DNA of 64,000 nucleotides, from assembly GCA_044377735.1 (NCBI GenBank), contig JBILYK010000001.1, positions 57,016-121,015 of the forward strand, given 5' to 3'. Every line of letters begins with the position of its first letter. Positions within the stretch are counted from its first letter, which is position 1. The translations under genes and the position numbers were made by a program. Under the pieces are notes generated by a model. That model was not told the origin of the DNA and searched no databases. It saw only the letters and a program-made list of their open reading frames with translations. The DNA is from Tabrizicola_A sp044377735 (GTDB lineage Bacteria > Pseudomonadota > Alphaproteobacteria > Rhodobacterales > Rhodobacteraceae). Below, piece after piece: positions 41,884-50,054 of the stretch.

Positions 41884-43314
41884 ATGAGCGAGGTTGAAAA
41901 GATCCGCTGCGATGCATGCCCGGTGATGTGCTACATCGCGCCGGGCCAAACCGGGGCTTGCGACCGTTACGCCAATGACGCAGGCCGCATCATCCGCACC
42001 GATCCGGTGGTGATGCTCAGCCACGCGATCGAGGCAGGGCATCGGCTGGTGCCTTTTGCCGTGCGCGATTGGGACGGCGATCCTTTGCCAAAAGACACCT
42101 TCGTCACCGCCATCGGCTCGGGCACCACCTACCCAGATTACAAACCCGCCCCCTTCATCGTGTCCTCGCGGGTTGATGGCGCCGATATGGTCACCGTGGT
42201 GACCGAGGCGATCTTCTCCTATTGCGGCGTCAAGGTGAAGATCGACACCGACCGTTATCTTGGCCCTGAAGGGGCCATCGTGCGTGCGGGGGGCGAGGCG
42301 ATTGGACATGTCACCACCGCCGAATATGGCAGCCAGATGCTGTCCTTGGGCGGGGTGCATCACCTGACGGGCGGCTCCAAGGCCGAAGGTCGGCTCACCT
42401 GTTCCGCCATGCTGGCGCTGTGCAATGGCGAGGCGGTGGAACTGGCCATCGACGGTGGCTCGACGGTGGTGGTTCAGGCGGGCAGACCGCCCATCGTTGA
42501 CGGCACGCCCGAACGCCGGATGCGGGTCGGCTGCGGCTCGGCCACCATCGGGATGTTTGCCGTTCAGTGGCAGGGACTGGTCGATGAGGTGGTGGTGGTT
42601 GATGACCACATCACCGGGGTGGTCAGCGAACATCAGGCCGGCAAGGTGCTGGGCTGGCAGCCCACGGGGATCAAGATCCTTGGTCACCGCTCCACCCCCG
42701 GCCGTTACTTCAAGGTGTCCGAGCCGGGCCTCGGTTGGGGCGGCACCAAGTTGACGGATCCTTTGCAGATCGTGGGCGAATGGAACCCCAAGAAAGGCGC
42801 GCGGCCGGGCTTGCGGTTGCTGATGGTATCCACCACGGGCGAGGAGTTTGCCTATTTCGAATTGGACGAGGCACTGAAACCGGTGCAAAAATCTTTGCCT
42901 CAGGCGCTGCGCGAGACGGTCGGACTGATTGACGAAAACTGTGAGCCCTCGATGTGCACGGTCCTCTTCATGGGGGGCGCAGGGGGCAGCCTGCGCGCCG
43001 GTGTCACCAAGAACCCCGTGCTGTTGACACGGTCGGTGCAGGGCGGCGAGACGCGGCTGACCTCGGGTGGCGCGGACACCTATGTTTGGCCGGGTGGTGG
43101 CATCACCTTCATGGTCGATGTGACGCGCCTGCCGAAAGGTGCCTTTGGTTCAGTGCCGACACCCGCCTTGGTGGCCCCTTTGGAGTTTACCCTGCCACGT
43201 GAGGCCTATGTTGCGATGGGCGGGCATGAGAGCAACATCAAGACGCTTGATCAAATGGTGTCTGACGGGGGTGAATTCCCCACCGCCGCACGTCTGGAAG
43301 GTTGGCCCAAATGA
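41884..43314 (+). CDS. 6-hydroxynicotinate reductase-like Fe-S flavoprotein
   Basis: A 476-residue protein. The N-terminus has four clustered cysteines (Cys9, 12, 16, 26: IRCDACPVMCYIAPGQTG then ACDRY), a ferredoxin-like or radical-type 4Fe-4S binding pattern; further cysteines occur at CSAMLALCNGEAVEL, RVGCGSATIGMF and CEPSMCTVLFMGGAGGSLRA. The sequence matches what is annotated as 6-hydroxynicotinate reductase, the enzyme known from Eubacterium barkeri nicotinate fermentation, which reduces the pyridone ring to a tetrahydro lactam and carries a covalent flavin plus Fe-S clusters. The position directly after a ring hydroxylase fits reductive dearomatisation. Whether the substrate is 6-hydroxynicotinate is unknown. 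Confidence 0.8.
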   Translation: MSEVEKIRCDACPVMCYIAPGQTGACDRYANDAGRIIRTDPVVMLSHAIEAGHRLVPFAVRDWDGDPLPKDTFVTAIGSGTTYPDYKPAPFIVSSRVDGADMVTVVTEAIFSYCGVKVKIDTDRYLGPEGAIVRAGGEAIGHVTTAEYGSQMLSLGGVHHLTGGSKAEGRLTCSAMLALCNGEAVELAIDGGSTVVVQAGRPPIVDGTPERRMRVGCGSATIGMFAVQWQGLVDEVVVVDDHITGVVSEHQAGKVLGWQPTGIKILGHRSTPGRYFKVSEPGLGWGGTKLTDPLQIVGEWNPKKGARPGLRLLMVSTTGEEFAYFELDEALKPVQKSLPQALRETVGLIDENCEPSMCTVLFMGGAGGSLRAGVTKNPVLLTRSVQGGETRLTSGGADTYVWPGGGITFMVDVTRLPKGAFGSVPTPALVAPLEFTLPREAYVAMGGHESNIKTLDQMVSDGGEFPTAARLEGWPK

Positions 43315-44138
43315 GCGGCCCGCAGGTTCAACGGCTGGCGGATGGGCGGTTGCATCTGAACCATGGCCCGATTGACCTGGTCTGTGAGGCTTGGGGGACT
43401 GGCGCCGCAGTTGACGCGGCCTATCGTCGGGCGGTGGCGCGGTTTGAGACGGTCTTGCCTGAACTGGTGGCCGAGTTGCAAGCCCTGCGGTCCGAACGCG
43501 CCTCCCTAAGTGGTGGGATTGCCCTTCGCATGGCGGCAGCCGTTCAGCCCTTTCGCCCGGCCTTCATCACACCCATGGCCGCGGTGGCCGGTTCGGTAGC
43601 CGAGGAGATTTTGGCGCGGATCATCGGGCCGGGGATTGCCCGGGCCTATGTAAACAATGGCGGTGACATTGCCTTGCACCTGACACCCGGCACAGATCTG
43701 GTCTGCGCGTTGGCACAGGGTGGCAACGTGCGAATTCACGCGCCGCAACCGATGCGGGGCATTGCCACCTCGGGGTGGCGCGGGCGGTCTTGGTCTTTGG
43801 GCATTGCCGATGCCGTCACCGTTCTGGCCCGCAGCGCCGCCATGGCTGATGCCGCCGCCACGATGATTGCCAATGCCGTGGATCTGCCGGGCCATTCGGC
43901 GGTGTTACGGCGTCCGGCGGTCGAGATGCAGGCCGAAAGCGATCTGGGTCATCGGCTGGTGACGGTGGGCGTGGGTCCGCTTGGTGCGACCGATGTGGCG
44001 CGGGCGCTGGATGCCGGTTTGGCCGTCGCGCGCGGCTTTGCGGCGCGCGGATTGATTGAAGGGGCGGCTCTTTTCCTGCAAGGTCAGACACGCACCCACG
44101 GACAGTTGACGATGCCAAAGGAGACCGCAGATGCCTGA
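43311..44138 (+). CDS. UPF0280 (ApbE-superfamily) protein
   Basis: A 275-residue protein of the UPF0280 family, a relative of the flavin transferase ApbE. ApbE-like features are YVNNGGDIALHLTPG, GIATSGWRGRSWSLGIADAV and the Asp/Ala/Thr-containing AAMADAAATMIANAVDL. It overlaps the reductase-like gene by 4 bp (ATGA), which couples their translation. Because the characterised 6-hydroxynicotinate reductase has a covalently bound flavin, a job in attaching flavin to the neighbour is a reasonable inference, not shown. The TTG three codons upstream is a less likely start. Confidence 0.82.
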   Translation: MSGPQVQRLADGRLHLNHGPIDLVCEAWGTGAAVDAAYRRAVARFETVLPELVAELQALRSERASLSGGIALRMAAAVQPFRPAFITPMAAVAGSVAEEILARIIGPGIARAYVNNGGDIALHLTPGTDLVCALAQGGNVRIHAPQPMRGIATSGWRGRSWSLGIADAVTVLARSAAMADAAATMIANAVDLPGHSAVLRRPAVEMQAESDLGHRLVTVGVGPLGATDVARALDAGLAVARGFAARGLIEGAALFLQGQTRTHGQLTMPKETADA

Positions 44139-44712
44139 ATTTCCCATTCGCCGGATCACGGTGCAGATCGAAGAGATCCACCACGATTTTGGCCCGGCCC
44201 CAGCCAGCCCTCGGGTTCTGGGCGCGGTGATGGCGGTGGTGAAAAACCCCTTCGCAGGCCGCTATGAGCCTGATCTTGAAGCGGCGATGGAGGATCTGAA
44301 GCCCTTGGGTCGGCTGTTGACCGACAAGCTGATTGCCGCGCTGGGCGGGCTTGAAGGCATTGACGCCTATGGCAAGGGCGCGATGGTGGGGGAGGGTGGC
44401 GAGGCCGAACATGGCGCGCTGTGGCATGCCCCGGGCGGTTACACGATGCGCGAGCGGTTGGGCGAAAGCCGCGCGATTGTGCCGTCTTGCATGAAGGTGG
44501 CCCCGATGGGTGGCAGTCTGGACATCCCCTTGGGCCATATCAACGCGGCCTATGTGCGGGGGTATTTCGATTCGATCACCGTCTCGGTGCCCGACGCCCC
44601 CCGCGCGGGTGAGATCGTCTTTGCGCTGGCGATGGGCAAGGGCGGGCGCATCCACAGCCGGATGGGCGGGCTCTTGTTGTCGCAGGTCAAGGGCGAGGAT
44701 GGCTGCAGATGA
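44131..44712 (+). CDS. DUF1185 (AA_synth) family protein
   Basis: A 193-residue soluble protein. Its IRRITVQIEEIHHDFGPAPA start, KNPFAGRYEPDLEAAMEDLK, AYGKGAMVGEGGEAEHGALW and SCMKVAPMGGSLDIPLGHIN are typical of DUF1185, annotated amino acid synthesis protein. As far as I recall, solved members have a YjgF/chorismate mutase-like trimer fold, as in Rid enamine hydrolases and ring-opening amidohydrolases. In this operon it could act on an enamine or lactam intermediate; that is inference. It overlaps the genes on both sides (8 bp and 4 bp). Confidence 0.85.
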   Translation: MPEFPIRRITVQIEEIHHDFGPAPASPRVLGAVMAVVKNPFAGRYEPDLEAAMEDLKPLGRLLTDKLIAALGGLEGIDAYGKGAMVGEGGEAEHGALWHAPGGYTMRERLGESRAIVPSCMKVAPMGGSLDIPLGHINAAYVRGYFDSITVSVPDAPRAGEIVFALAMGKGGRIHSRMGGLLLSQVKGEDGCR

Positions 44713-46058
44713 GGGCGCTGGCGGGGGTCTTCACGCTCCTGCCCGGTGCGGCCTTTGCTTGCGCCTTGCCGCCGTCGGTCATTCTGACCTTGCCGACGGG
44801 TCATTACATTACCGGGGCCGCGCTGACCGTGGCCCTGACCGCCGTCATGGGCGCGGCCAGCGCGCGGATGCCCGATTTGGGCGCGGTCTTGGTTCGGGAT
44901 ACCGTGGCGCGGGTTCCGCGTATCGTGCCAACCTACATCAGCTTTATGGCGTTTTTGGTGGTCTTTGTGCTGGGCATTCTTGGTCCCAATGACCCGATGC
45001 ACAACCTGCTGACCTTGGTGTTCTGGACAGGGGTTTGGATCGCCTTACCGCTGGCATCAATGCTTTTTGGCGATCTGTGGTGGGGGTTAAACCCATGGTA
45101 TGCGCCAATCCGCATCATCCGCAGCCTGATCGGGCGCAGCGGTAACATCGGTCTGGGGCGGTTCCACCATTGGCCAGCGGTTCTGGGGCTGGCCGTGTTC
45201 AGTTGGTTTCAGATCGTATCCTTATCGCCGTCTGACCCCGAAACATTGGTACGCGCCATGGCGGTCTACTATGGCGTGATTCTGATTCTGGGGGTTCTTG
45301 AGGGCGAGGACTGGCTTGAGCGTGGTGAGTTCCTTACGGTGTTTTTCGCCATGGTTTCGCGTATTGCGCCGGTTTGGCGCGAACGGGAGGGTGGTCGCGT
45401 CAAGACGCTGATCGGCTGGCCCGGCGCGCAGGTGTTGCGGATGCCCGGCTTTGGTCTGTCACAAATGGCCTTTGTGGTGGCGGCGCTGGGGGCCTTGTCC
45501 TTTGAGGGGCTGTCGGAAACCTTCTTTTGGCTTTGGCTGATCGGCGAGAACCCGTTGGAGTTTTCTGGCCGTTCGGCCGTGATGGGCGTGAACACGCTGG
45601 GATTGGGCGCGGGTTGGGCGCTGACCGCGCTGAGCCTTTGGGCTGTTCTGGCGCTGGGCCGGTACTGGGGTGGCCAGCGTTTTGCGGCAGGTCCGCTGAT
45701 GCTATCGTTTTTGGCCATCGCCGCAGGCTATCATGTGGCGCATTTCTTTGTGACGCTCTTGACCTCGGCGCAATACACGCTGGCGGCACTGAATGACCCA
45801 CTGTTTCGGGGTGACATGCTTTTGGGGATGCCACCCTTCTATGTCTCGCTCGGCTTTCTTTCAAACCCGTTGATCATGAGCATGATCTACGCCGTTCAGT
45901 TTGTCGCCATTCTGGGCGCGCATCTTTTGGCGGTTGTCTTGGTCCTGAAACTCGTTGGCCCGCACACCCGCGCTTTGGCCCATCTGCCGATGACGGTGTT
46001 GATGGTGGGCTACACGGTTTTGGGCCTGTGGCTTCTTTCAACCGCGCGGGGAGTTTGA
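44709..46058 (+). CDS. Polytopic membrane protein of unknown function
   Basis: A 449-residue protein with a signal-like N-terminus (MRALAGVFTLLPGAAFACAL) and by eye ten to eleven hydrophobic segments, including VPTYISFMAFLVVFVLGILG, GLNPWYAPIRIIRSLIGRSG (a loop), VFSWFQIVSLSPSDPETLVR and QFVAILGAHLLAVVLVLKL. His and Trp residues recur in or next to membrane segments (GYHVAHFFVTLL, FHHWPAVLGLAVFSW), which could bind heme or metal, but there is no recognisable motif. It overlaps the DUF1185 gene by 4 bp and is followed by the importer genes, so it belongs to the operon. Possibilities are an electron-transfer membrane partner or a secondary transporter. I do not recognise the family. Confidence 0.75.
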   Translation: MRALAGVFTLLPGAAFACALPPSVILTLPTGHYITGAALTVALTAVMGAASARMPDLGAVLVRDTVARVPRIVPTYISFMAFLVVFVLGILGPNDPMHNLLTLVFWTGVWIALPLASMLFGDLWWGLNPWYAPIRIIRSLIGRSGNIGLGRFHHWPAVLGLAVFSWFQIVSLSPSDPETLVRAMAVYYGVILILGVLEGEDWLERGEFLTVFFAMVSRIAPVWREREGGRVKTLIGWPGAQVLRMPGFGLSQMAFVVAALGALSFEGLSETFFWLWLIGENPLEFSGRSAVMGVNTLGLGAGWALTALSLWAVLALGRYWGGQRFAAGPLMLSFLAIAAGYHVAHFFVTLLTSAQYTLAALNDPLFRGDMLLGMPPFYVSLGFLSNPLIMSMIYAVQFVAILGAHLLAVVLVLKLVGPHTRALAHLPMTVLMVGYTVLGLWLLSTARGV

Positions 46059-46104
46059 CCGTTGGGGAAATACAAACAGGCCTCGTGAAAATCGTAGACT
46101 TTTT

Positions 46105-46122
46105 GTTCGTATACTTACAAAC
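46105..46122. promoter_or_regulatory. Palindromic operator-like site upstream of the ABC importer
   Basis: GTTCGTA-TACT-TACAAAC is an imperfect inverted repeat (one mismatch) centred on a GTATAC-like core, in the 121-bp gap before the binding-protein gene. The core is like GntR-family operators. An internal promoter here would let the importer be expressed separately. No GntR gene is in the window. Confidence 0.4.
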
Positions 46123-46179
46123 TTCATCAGGGGACTCGCCGCAGAGCGCAGCCCGGCAACAACACAGAGAGGACAGACC

Positions 46180-47466
46180 ATGACAACGAAGGATAGGAAT
46201 GCTTTTGCGCCCTCCCGGCGCGCGGTTCTTGCCGGGATGGGTGCGGGACTTTTGGCGACGACGGGGCTGGTGCGCCCGGTCATGGCACAAGGTGCGCCGC
46301 TGAAGCTGGGGTTCCAGCTGCATTCGACCGGCATCGGTGCCAGTTATGGCCGCTGGTATCAGCGCACCGCGGATGCGGCGGCCAAGATGATCAACGATAT
46401 GGGCGGCATTGGTGGCCGGCCGATCGAGTTGGTCTATGAGGATGATGGCACCGACCCCAAGCGCGGCGCCGAAGTGGTGGACAAACTGGCCAATCAGCAT
46501 GGCTGCGAATTGATCCTCGGCACGCTGTTCAGCCATGTGGTCATGGGATCTGCCCCACGCGCGGGTGAGTTGAAGATTCCGTATCTCGTCTGCTCTGAGG
46601 GCTATCATGTGGCTTCGGGTGCGTTGAACCGCTGGACGCTGCAACCCGGCATCACCGACGTGCGCAGCCAGATTTCTGCAATGGCCCCTTGGGTCGCGGC
46701 GAATCTGGGCAAGAAAGTCACCATGGTGTTCCCGGACTATGCCTTTGGTCACGATCACCGCGATTTCTTCACCGCCGCAATGAAAGCGCAGGGTGGTGAG
46801 GTGATTGCCCAGATCGCCATTCCGCCGACTGAAACCAGCTTTACCCAGTATCTGCCGCAGATTCCGGCGGAGACCGAGGTCTTGTATCACGTCATGGTTG
46901 GCCCGGGCGTGCTGACCTTTGTCAAGGAACTGGGCGAGTTCTATGGACCGGGTAACGGGCCGAAGCTTTTCGGGTTTATCGACAGCCTTGAAGCCGTCGA
47001 CATTGCCACCCCGGGCCTTGAGTTCCTGGAAGGCAGCCATTTCTGGGAGGCGCACAGCCGCGTGAAATCTGCCGATGCGGGCGAGCATGAAGCCGCCTAT
47101 CGGGCCGCCGTCGGGGTGGATGACAACGGCGCCTCGGTCGCCGATGGGTCGGATGTGTCCACCTATAGCCATATGTTCAGCACATGGGAAACCCTGTTCT
47201 TTATCAAGCAAGCGATGGAAGCCTCGGGCTATGCAGGCCCCGCTGACCGCCAAAAGCTGGTGGAAACGATGGAAGGCATATCTGATCTGCCCTACGGCAT
47301 CGAACGGCCGCAGGGGGCCAAGATGTTCAACGGCAAGACCCATCAGGTCTTTGGCACCCAAAGCATCAGTCAGGTCCAGGGTGGCAAGCTGGTCAAGGTG
47401 CACCAGACCAGCATGGCCGATGGGGCATATGACGACGCGGTGGATTACACCGCGATGTCCTTCTAA
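46180..47466 (+). CDS. ABC importer substrate-binding protein, LIV/urea type
   Basis: A 428-residue periplasmic binding protein (Peripla_BP_6 type) with a twin-arginine-like signal SRRAVLAGMGAGLLATTGLV cut after VMAQ. Marks are LKLGFQLHSTGIGASYG, ELVYEDDGTDPKRGAEVVDK and the lobe-two region KKVTMVFPDYAFGHDHRDFF. This class binds branched amino acids, amides, urea or aromatic compounds. Its genes for permeases and ATPases follow, separated by a strong RNA hairpin. Given the enzymes of the operon, the ligand is probably the N-heterocycle degraded here (inference). Confidence 0.9.
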   Translation: MTTKDRNAFAPSRRAVLAGMGAGLLATTGLVRPVMAQGAPLKLGFQLHSTGIGASYGRWYQRTADAAAKMINDMGGIGGRPIELVYEDDGTDPKRGAEVVDKLANQHGCELILGTLFSHVVMGSAPRAGELKIPYLVCSEGYHVASGALNRWTLQPGITDVRSQISAMAPWVAANLGKKVTMVFPDYAFGHDHRDFFTAAMKAQGGEVIAQIAIPPTETSFTQYLPQIPAETEVLYHVMVGPGVLTFVKELGEFYGPGNGPKLFGFIDSLEAVDIATPGLEFLEGSHFWEAHSRVKSADAGEHEAAYRAAVGVDDNGASVADGSDVSTYSHMFSTWETLFFIKQAMEASGYAGPADRQKLVETMEGISDLPYGIERPQGAKMFNGKTHQVFGTQSISQVQGGKLVKVHQTSMADGAYDDAVDYTAMSF

Positions 47467-47482
47467 GGAAAATCGCAGGCAA

Positions 47483-47518
47483 AAGCTCTTGGTGTTTCGC
47501 AAGAAGCATCAAGAGCTT
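47483..47518 (+). promoter_or_regulatory. Intercistronic stem-loop between binding-protein and permease genes
   Basis: AAGCTCTTGGTGTTTC and GAAGCATCAAGAGCTT pair as a 16-bp stem with two G-U pairs, closed by a GCAA (GNRA) tetraloop; no T-run follows. Such hairpins after binding-protein genes usually protect the upstream mRNA and allow more binding protein than permease. Confidence 0.75.
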
Positions 47519-47536
47519 ACCCTGTGGTAACCAGCC

Positions 47537-48415
47537 ATGGCCTTTGGTCCTTATCTTCTTCTTGCCCTCATGGAGGGCCTTGTCAAAGCCGCAGTGCTTG
47601 CACTGACGGCGGTTGGACTGTCGCTGGTGTTTGGCGTGATGCGTGTGGTCAATGTCGCGCATGGGGCGTTTTTTATGCTGGGGGCTGTGCTGGCCTATAC
47701 GGTGGCGCAATACATCCCCGGTCCGGCGGCGCTGGGCTGGTTTGCGGCACTCGTCATTGCCCCGGTGATTGTAGCCGCCATTGCGGCGGCGGCCGATACG
47801 CTGGTGCTCAAGCGGCTGAACTATGATCCCGAAGCGACGATCGTCGCCACCATCGGGCTTTTGTACATCTTGGAACAGGCGGCGTTGTCGTTCTTTGGCC
47901 CTGACGCCAAACCTGTCGAGGCACCCTTTACCCTGCGCCTGCAACTGCCATGGTTCGGCTTTTCTGGCTATAAATTGTTTGTCGTGGTTGCGACCATTGC
48001 CATTTTGTTGGGCGTCTGGTGGTTCATGACACGCACACGCGCCGGATTGATCATGCGCGCCACGCAGGTCGATCGCCAGACCGCGCGCGCCTTTGGTATC
48101 AATGTGGACCGGGTTTATGCTGGGGTCTTTGCGCTGGGTGCGGCACTGGCAGCGGTTGCAGCGGTGCTGTTGGTGCCGATCAGCCAAGCACATTACCTGA
48201 TGGGCGGTGATCCGCTTCTGTTATCTTTCATTGTGGTGATCATCGGCGGGCTTGGCTCGCTGCGCGGGACCATTGTTGCCGCCTTGATTATCGGCATCTC
48301 CGATGGCGTGATCTCGATGTTCTACTCGCCCACCCTTGCCAAGATCATCGCCACCGCCGCCGTGGCCATGGTACTGGTGTTCCGCCCCCAAGGCCTGTTC
48401 GGAGCCCGCACATGA
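47537..48415 (+). CDS. LIV-type ABC permease (LivH-like)
   Basis: A 292-residue membrane permease of the LivH family with about eight hydrophobic segments. It starts MAFGPYLLLALMEGLVKAAV and shows VGLSLVFGVMRVVNVAHGAF, the family's early signature, and the cytoplasmic loop MRATQVDRQTARAFGINVDR that contacts the ATPase, then VIIGGLGSLRGTIVAALIIG. It overlaps the LivM gene by 4 bp. Confidence 0.94.
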   Translation: MAFGPYLLLALMEGLVKAAVLALTAVGLSLVFGVMRVVNVAHGAFFMLGAVLAYTVAQYIPGPAALGWFAALVIAPVIVAAIAAAADTLVLKRLNYDPEATIVATIGLLYILEQAALSFFGPDAKPVEAPFTLRLQLPWFGFSGYKLFVVVATIAILLGVWWFMTRTRAGLIMRATQVDRQTARAFGINVDRVYAGVFALGAALAAVAAVLLVPISQAHYLMGGDPLLLSFIVVIIGGLGSLRGTIVAALIIGISDGVISMFYSPTLAKIIATAAVAMVLVFRPQGLFGART

Positions 48416-49344
48416 AGTCGCTGGTTTTGCACTTTGGGGTTTTGGTACTGCTGGTGGTGGCCCAATTTGTGCTGCCACCCTATCACGCGAACAACCTGAG
48501 CCGGATTTTGGTGCTCGCGGTTTTTGCCATGGGTTACAACATTGCCTTTGGCTATTCCGGCCTTTTGTCGCTGGGCCATGCGTTGTTGTTTGCCGCAGGC
48601 ATGTATGGCGCGGGGATGCTGGTGCATCATGCCGGAACGGCGGCGCTGCCGGCGCTTTTGATCGGCACGCTGGCGGGCGGGGTCATGGCCGGCTTGGTCG
48701 GACTTTTGGCGCTGCGCACGGCGGGGGTCAGTTTCATGATTGTTACGCTCATGTTCGCGCAGGTGGGGTTCCTGACGATCCTTTATTTCAACGATGTCAC
48801 AGGCGGGGATGAGGGCATTGCCCTGACCGCGCTGGAGCGTCAGTTCATCGGCCTTGACCTGACGCAAGACGCTCCACGTTTCTGGGTGGCGCTCGTGTTG
48901 TTCGCCATCGCCCTTGGCGCAAACCTTGCGCTGGTGCGGTCGCGCTTTGGCCGGGTGATGCTGGCTATGCGCGAGAATGAGGAACGCTCGCGCATGCTGG
49001 GGTTCAACCCCTATACCGTCAAACTGAAGATCCTTGTGATCTCGGGCCTGTTTTCTGGGGCGGCGGGGGCGGCCTATGCGCTGCTGTTCGGCTATGTCGG
49101 CGGCAGCTTTGCCTCGGTGCAATATTCCATCCTGCCGATGCTTTATGTGCTGCTCGGTGGGGCCGCGACGGTGTTGGGTCCGCTTTTGGGGGCGGGGCTG
49201 ATGTTTTACCTCATCGACTTTGCGTCGAGCGTGACCTCGGCCTATCTGATGGTGGTGGGCGCGGCCTTGGTGGCCTTGGTACTGTTTGCGCCCAAGGGCA
49301 TTTTGGGCACGATCCGCGAAAGGTGGCTGCCATGGCTGCCGTGA
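48412..49344 (+). CDS. LIV-type ABC permease (LivM-like)
   Basis: A 310-residue second permease with about nine hydrophobic segments. Family marks are AMGYNIAFGYSGLLSLGHAL, LLALRTAGVSFMIVTLMFAQ, the ATPase-contact loop MLAMRENEERSRMLGFNPYT and LLGGAATVLGPLLGAGL. It overlaps the start of the downstream ATPase gene. Confidence 0.94.
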   Translation: MKSLVLHFGVLVLLVVAQFVLPPYHANNLSRILVLAVFAMGYNIAFGYSGLLSLGHALLFAAGMYGAGMLVHHAGTAALPALLIGTLAGGVMAGLVGLLALRTAGVSFMIVTLMFAQVGFLTILYFNDVTGGDEGIALTALERQFIGLDLTQDAPRFWVALVLFAIALGANLALVRSRFGRVMLAMRENEERSRMLGFNPYTVKLKILVISGLFSGAAGAAYALLFGYVGGSFASVQYSILPMLYVLLGGAATVLGPLLGAGLMFYLIDFASSVTSAYLMVVGAALVALVLFAPKGILGTIRERWLPWLP

Positions 49345-50054
49345 TCCTGTCTGCCACGGGCATCAGCAAATCCTTTGGCGGGTTGCGCGCAGTGGACGGC
49401 GTTGATTTCGCGCTGGACGCGGGCGAGATTCACGCCTTGATCGGGCCGAATGGCGCGGGAAAGACCACTTTTGTCAGCCTGCTGTCGGGCCGCATTACGC
49501 CCGATCAGGGGCAGATCACGCTGGGGGATAAGGAGATCACCCGCCTGCCCGCGCATCAAAGGGTGCGCAAGGGCATCGCCTATACGTTTCAGATCACCTC
49601 GATCTATCCCGGCCTGTCGGTGTTCGACAATGTTGCGCTGGCCGCGCAGGCTTGTGGGGCGAAAGATCTGCGAACGGCGGTGCAAGCCGCGCTTAAGCGG
49701 GTGAACATGGCCCACCTTACCACACAACAGGCGGCCACCCTGTCATATGGTCACCAGCGCCTTTTGGAAGTTGCGATGGGTCTTGCCCTGAAACCGAGGG
49801 TTCTGATTTTGGACGAACCGACCCAAGGTCTTGCCTCGGGGGAAATTGCCGGGTTTGTCGCGCTTGTGCGGTCTTTGGTGCCTGAAACCACTGTGCTTCT
49901 CATTGAACACAACATGGATGTGGTGATGGATCTGGCGCACCGGATAACGGTCTTGAACCATGGTCAGGTTCTGGCCCGTGGCACGCCAACTGAGATTCGC
50001 GCCAACCGCGCCGTACAGGCCGCCTATCTGGGGGTCGAAGATGCTGAAGATTGA
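49332..50054 (+). CDS. LIV-type ABC ATPase (LivG-like)
   Basis: A 240-residue ATPase: Walker A LIGPNGAGKTTFVSLLSGRI, signature region LSYGHQRLLEVAMGLALKPR, Walker B VLILDEPTQGL and the switch His in LLIEHNMDVVMDLAHRITVL. ATG at 49332 is chosen because AAAGG lies eight bases upstream; the GTG at 49323 is in the same frame. It overlaps livM and the next ATPase gene. Confidence 0.94.
   Translation: MAAVILSATGISKSFGGLRAVDGVDFALDAGEIHALIGPNGAGKTTFVSLLSGRITPDQGQITLGDKEITRLPAHQRVRKGIAYTFQITSIYPGLSVFDNVALAAQACGAKDLRTAVQAALKRVNMAHLTTQQAATLSYGHQRLLEVAMGLALKPRVLILDEPTQGLASGEIAGFVALVRSLVPETTVLLIEHNMDVVMDLAHRITVLNHGQVLARGTPTEIRANRAVQAAYLGVEDAED

Noticed and set aside
45874..47502. A 542-codon minus-strand frame
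   Set aside because: Antisense to the ABC binding-protein gene, which has clear family motifs and a signal peptide.
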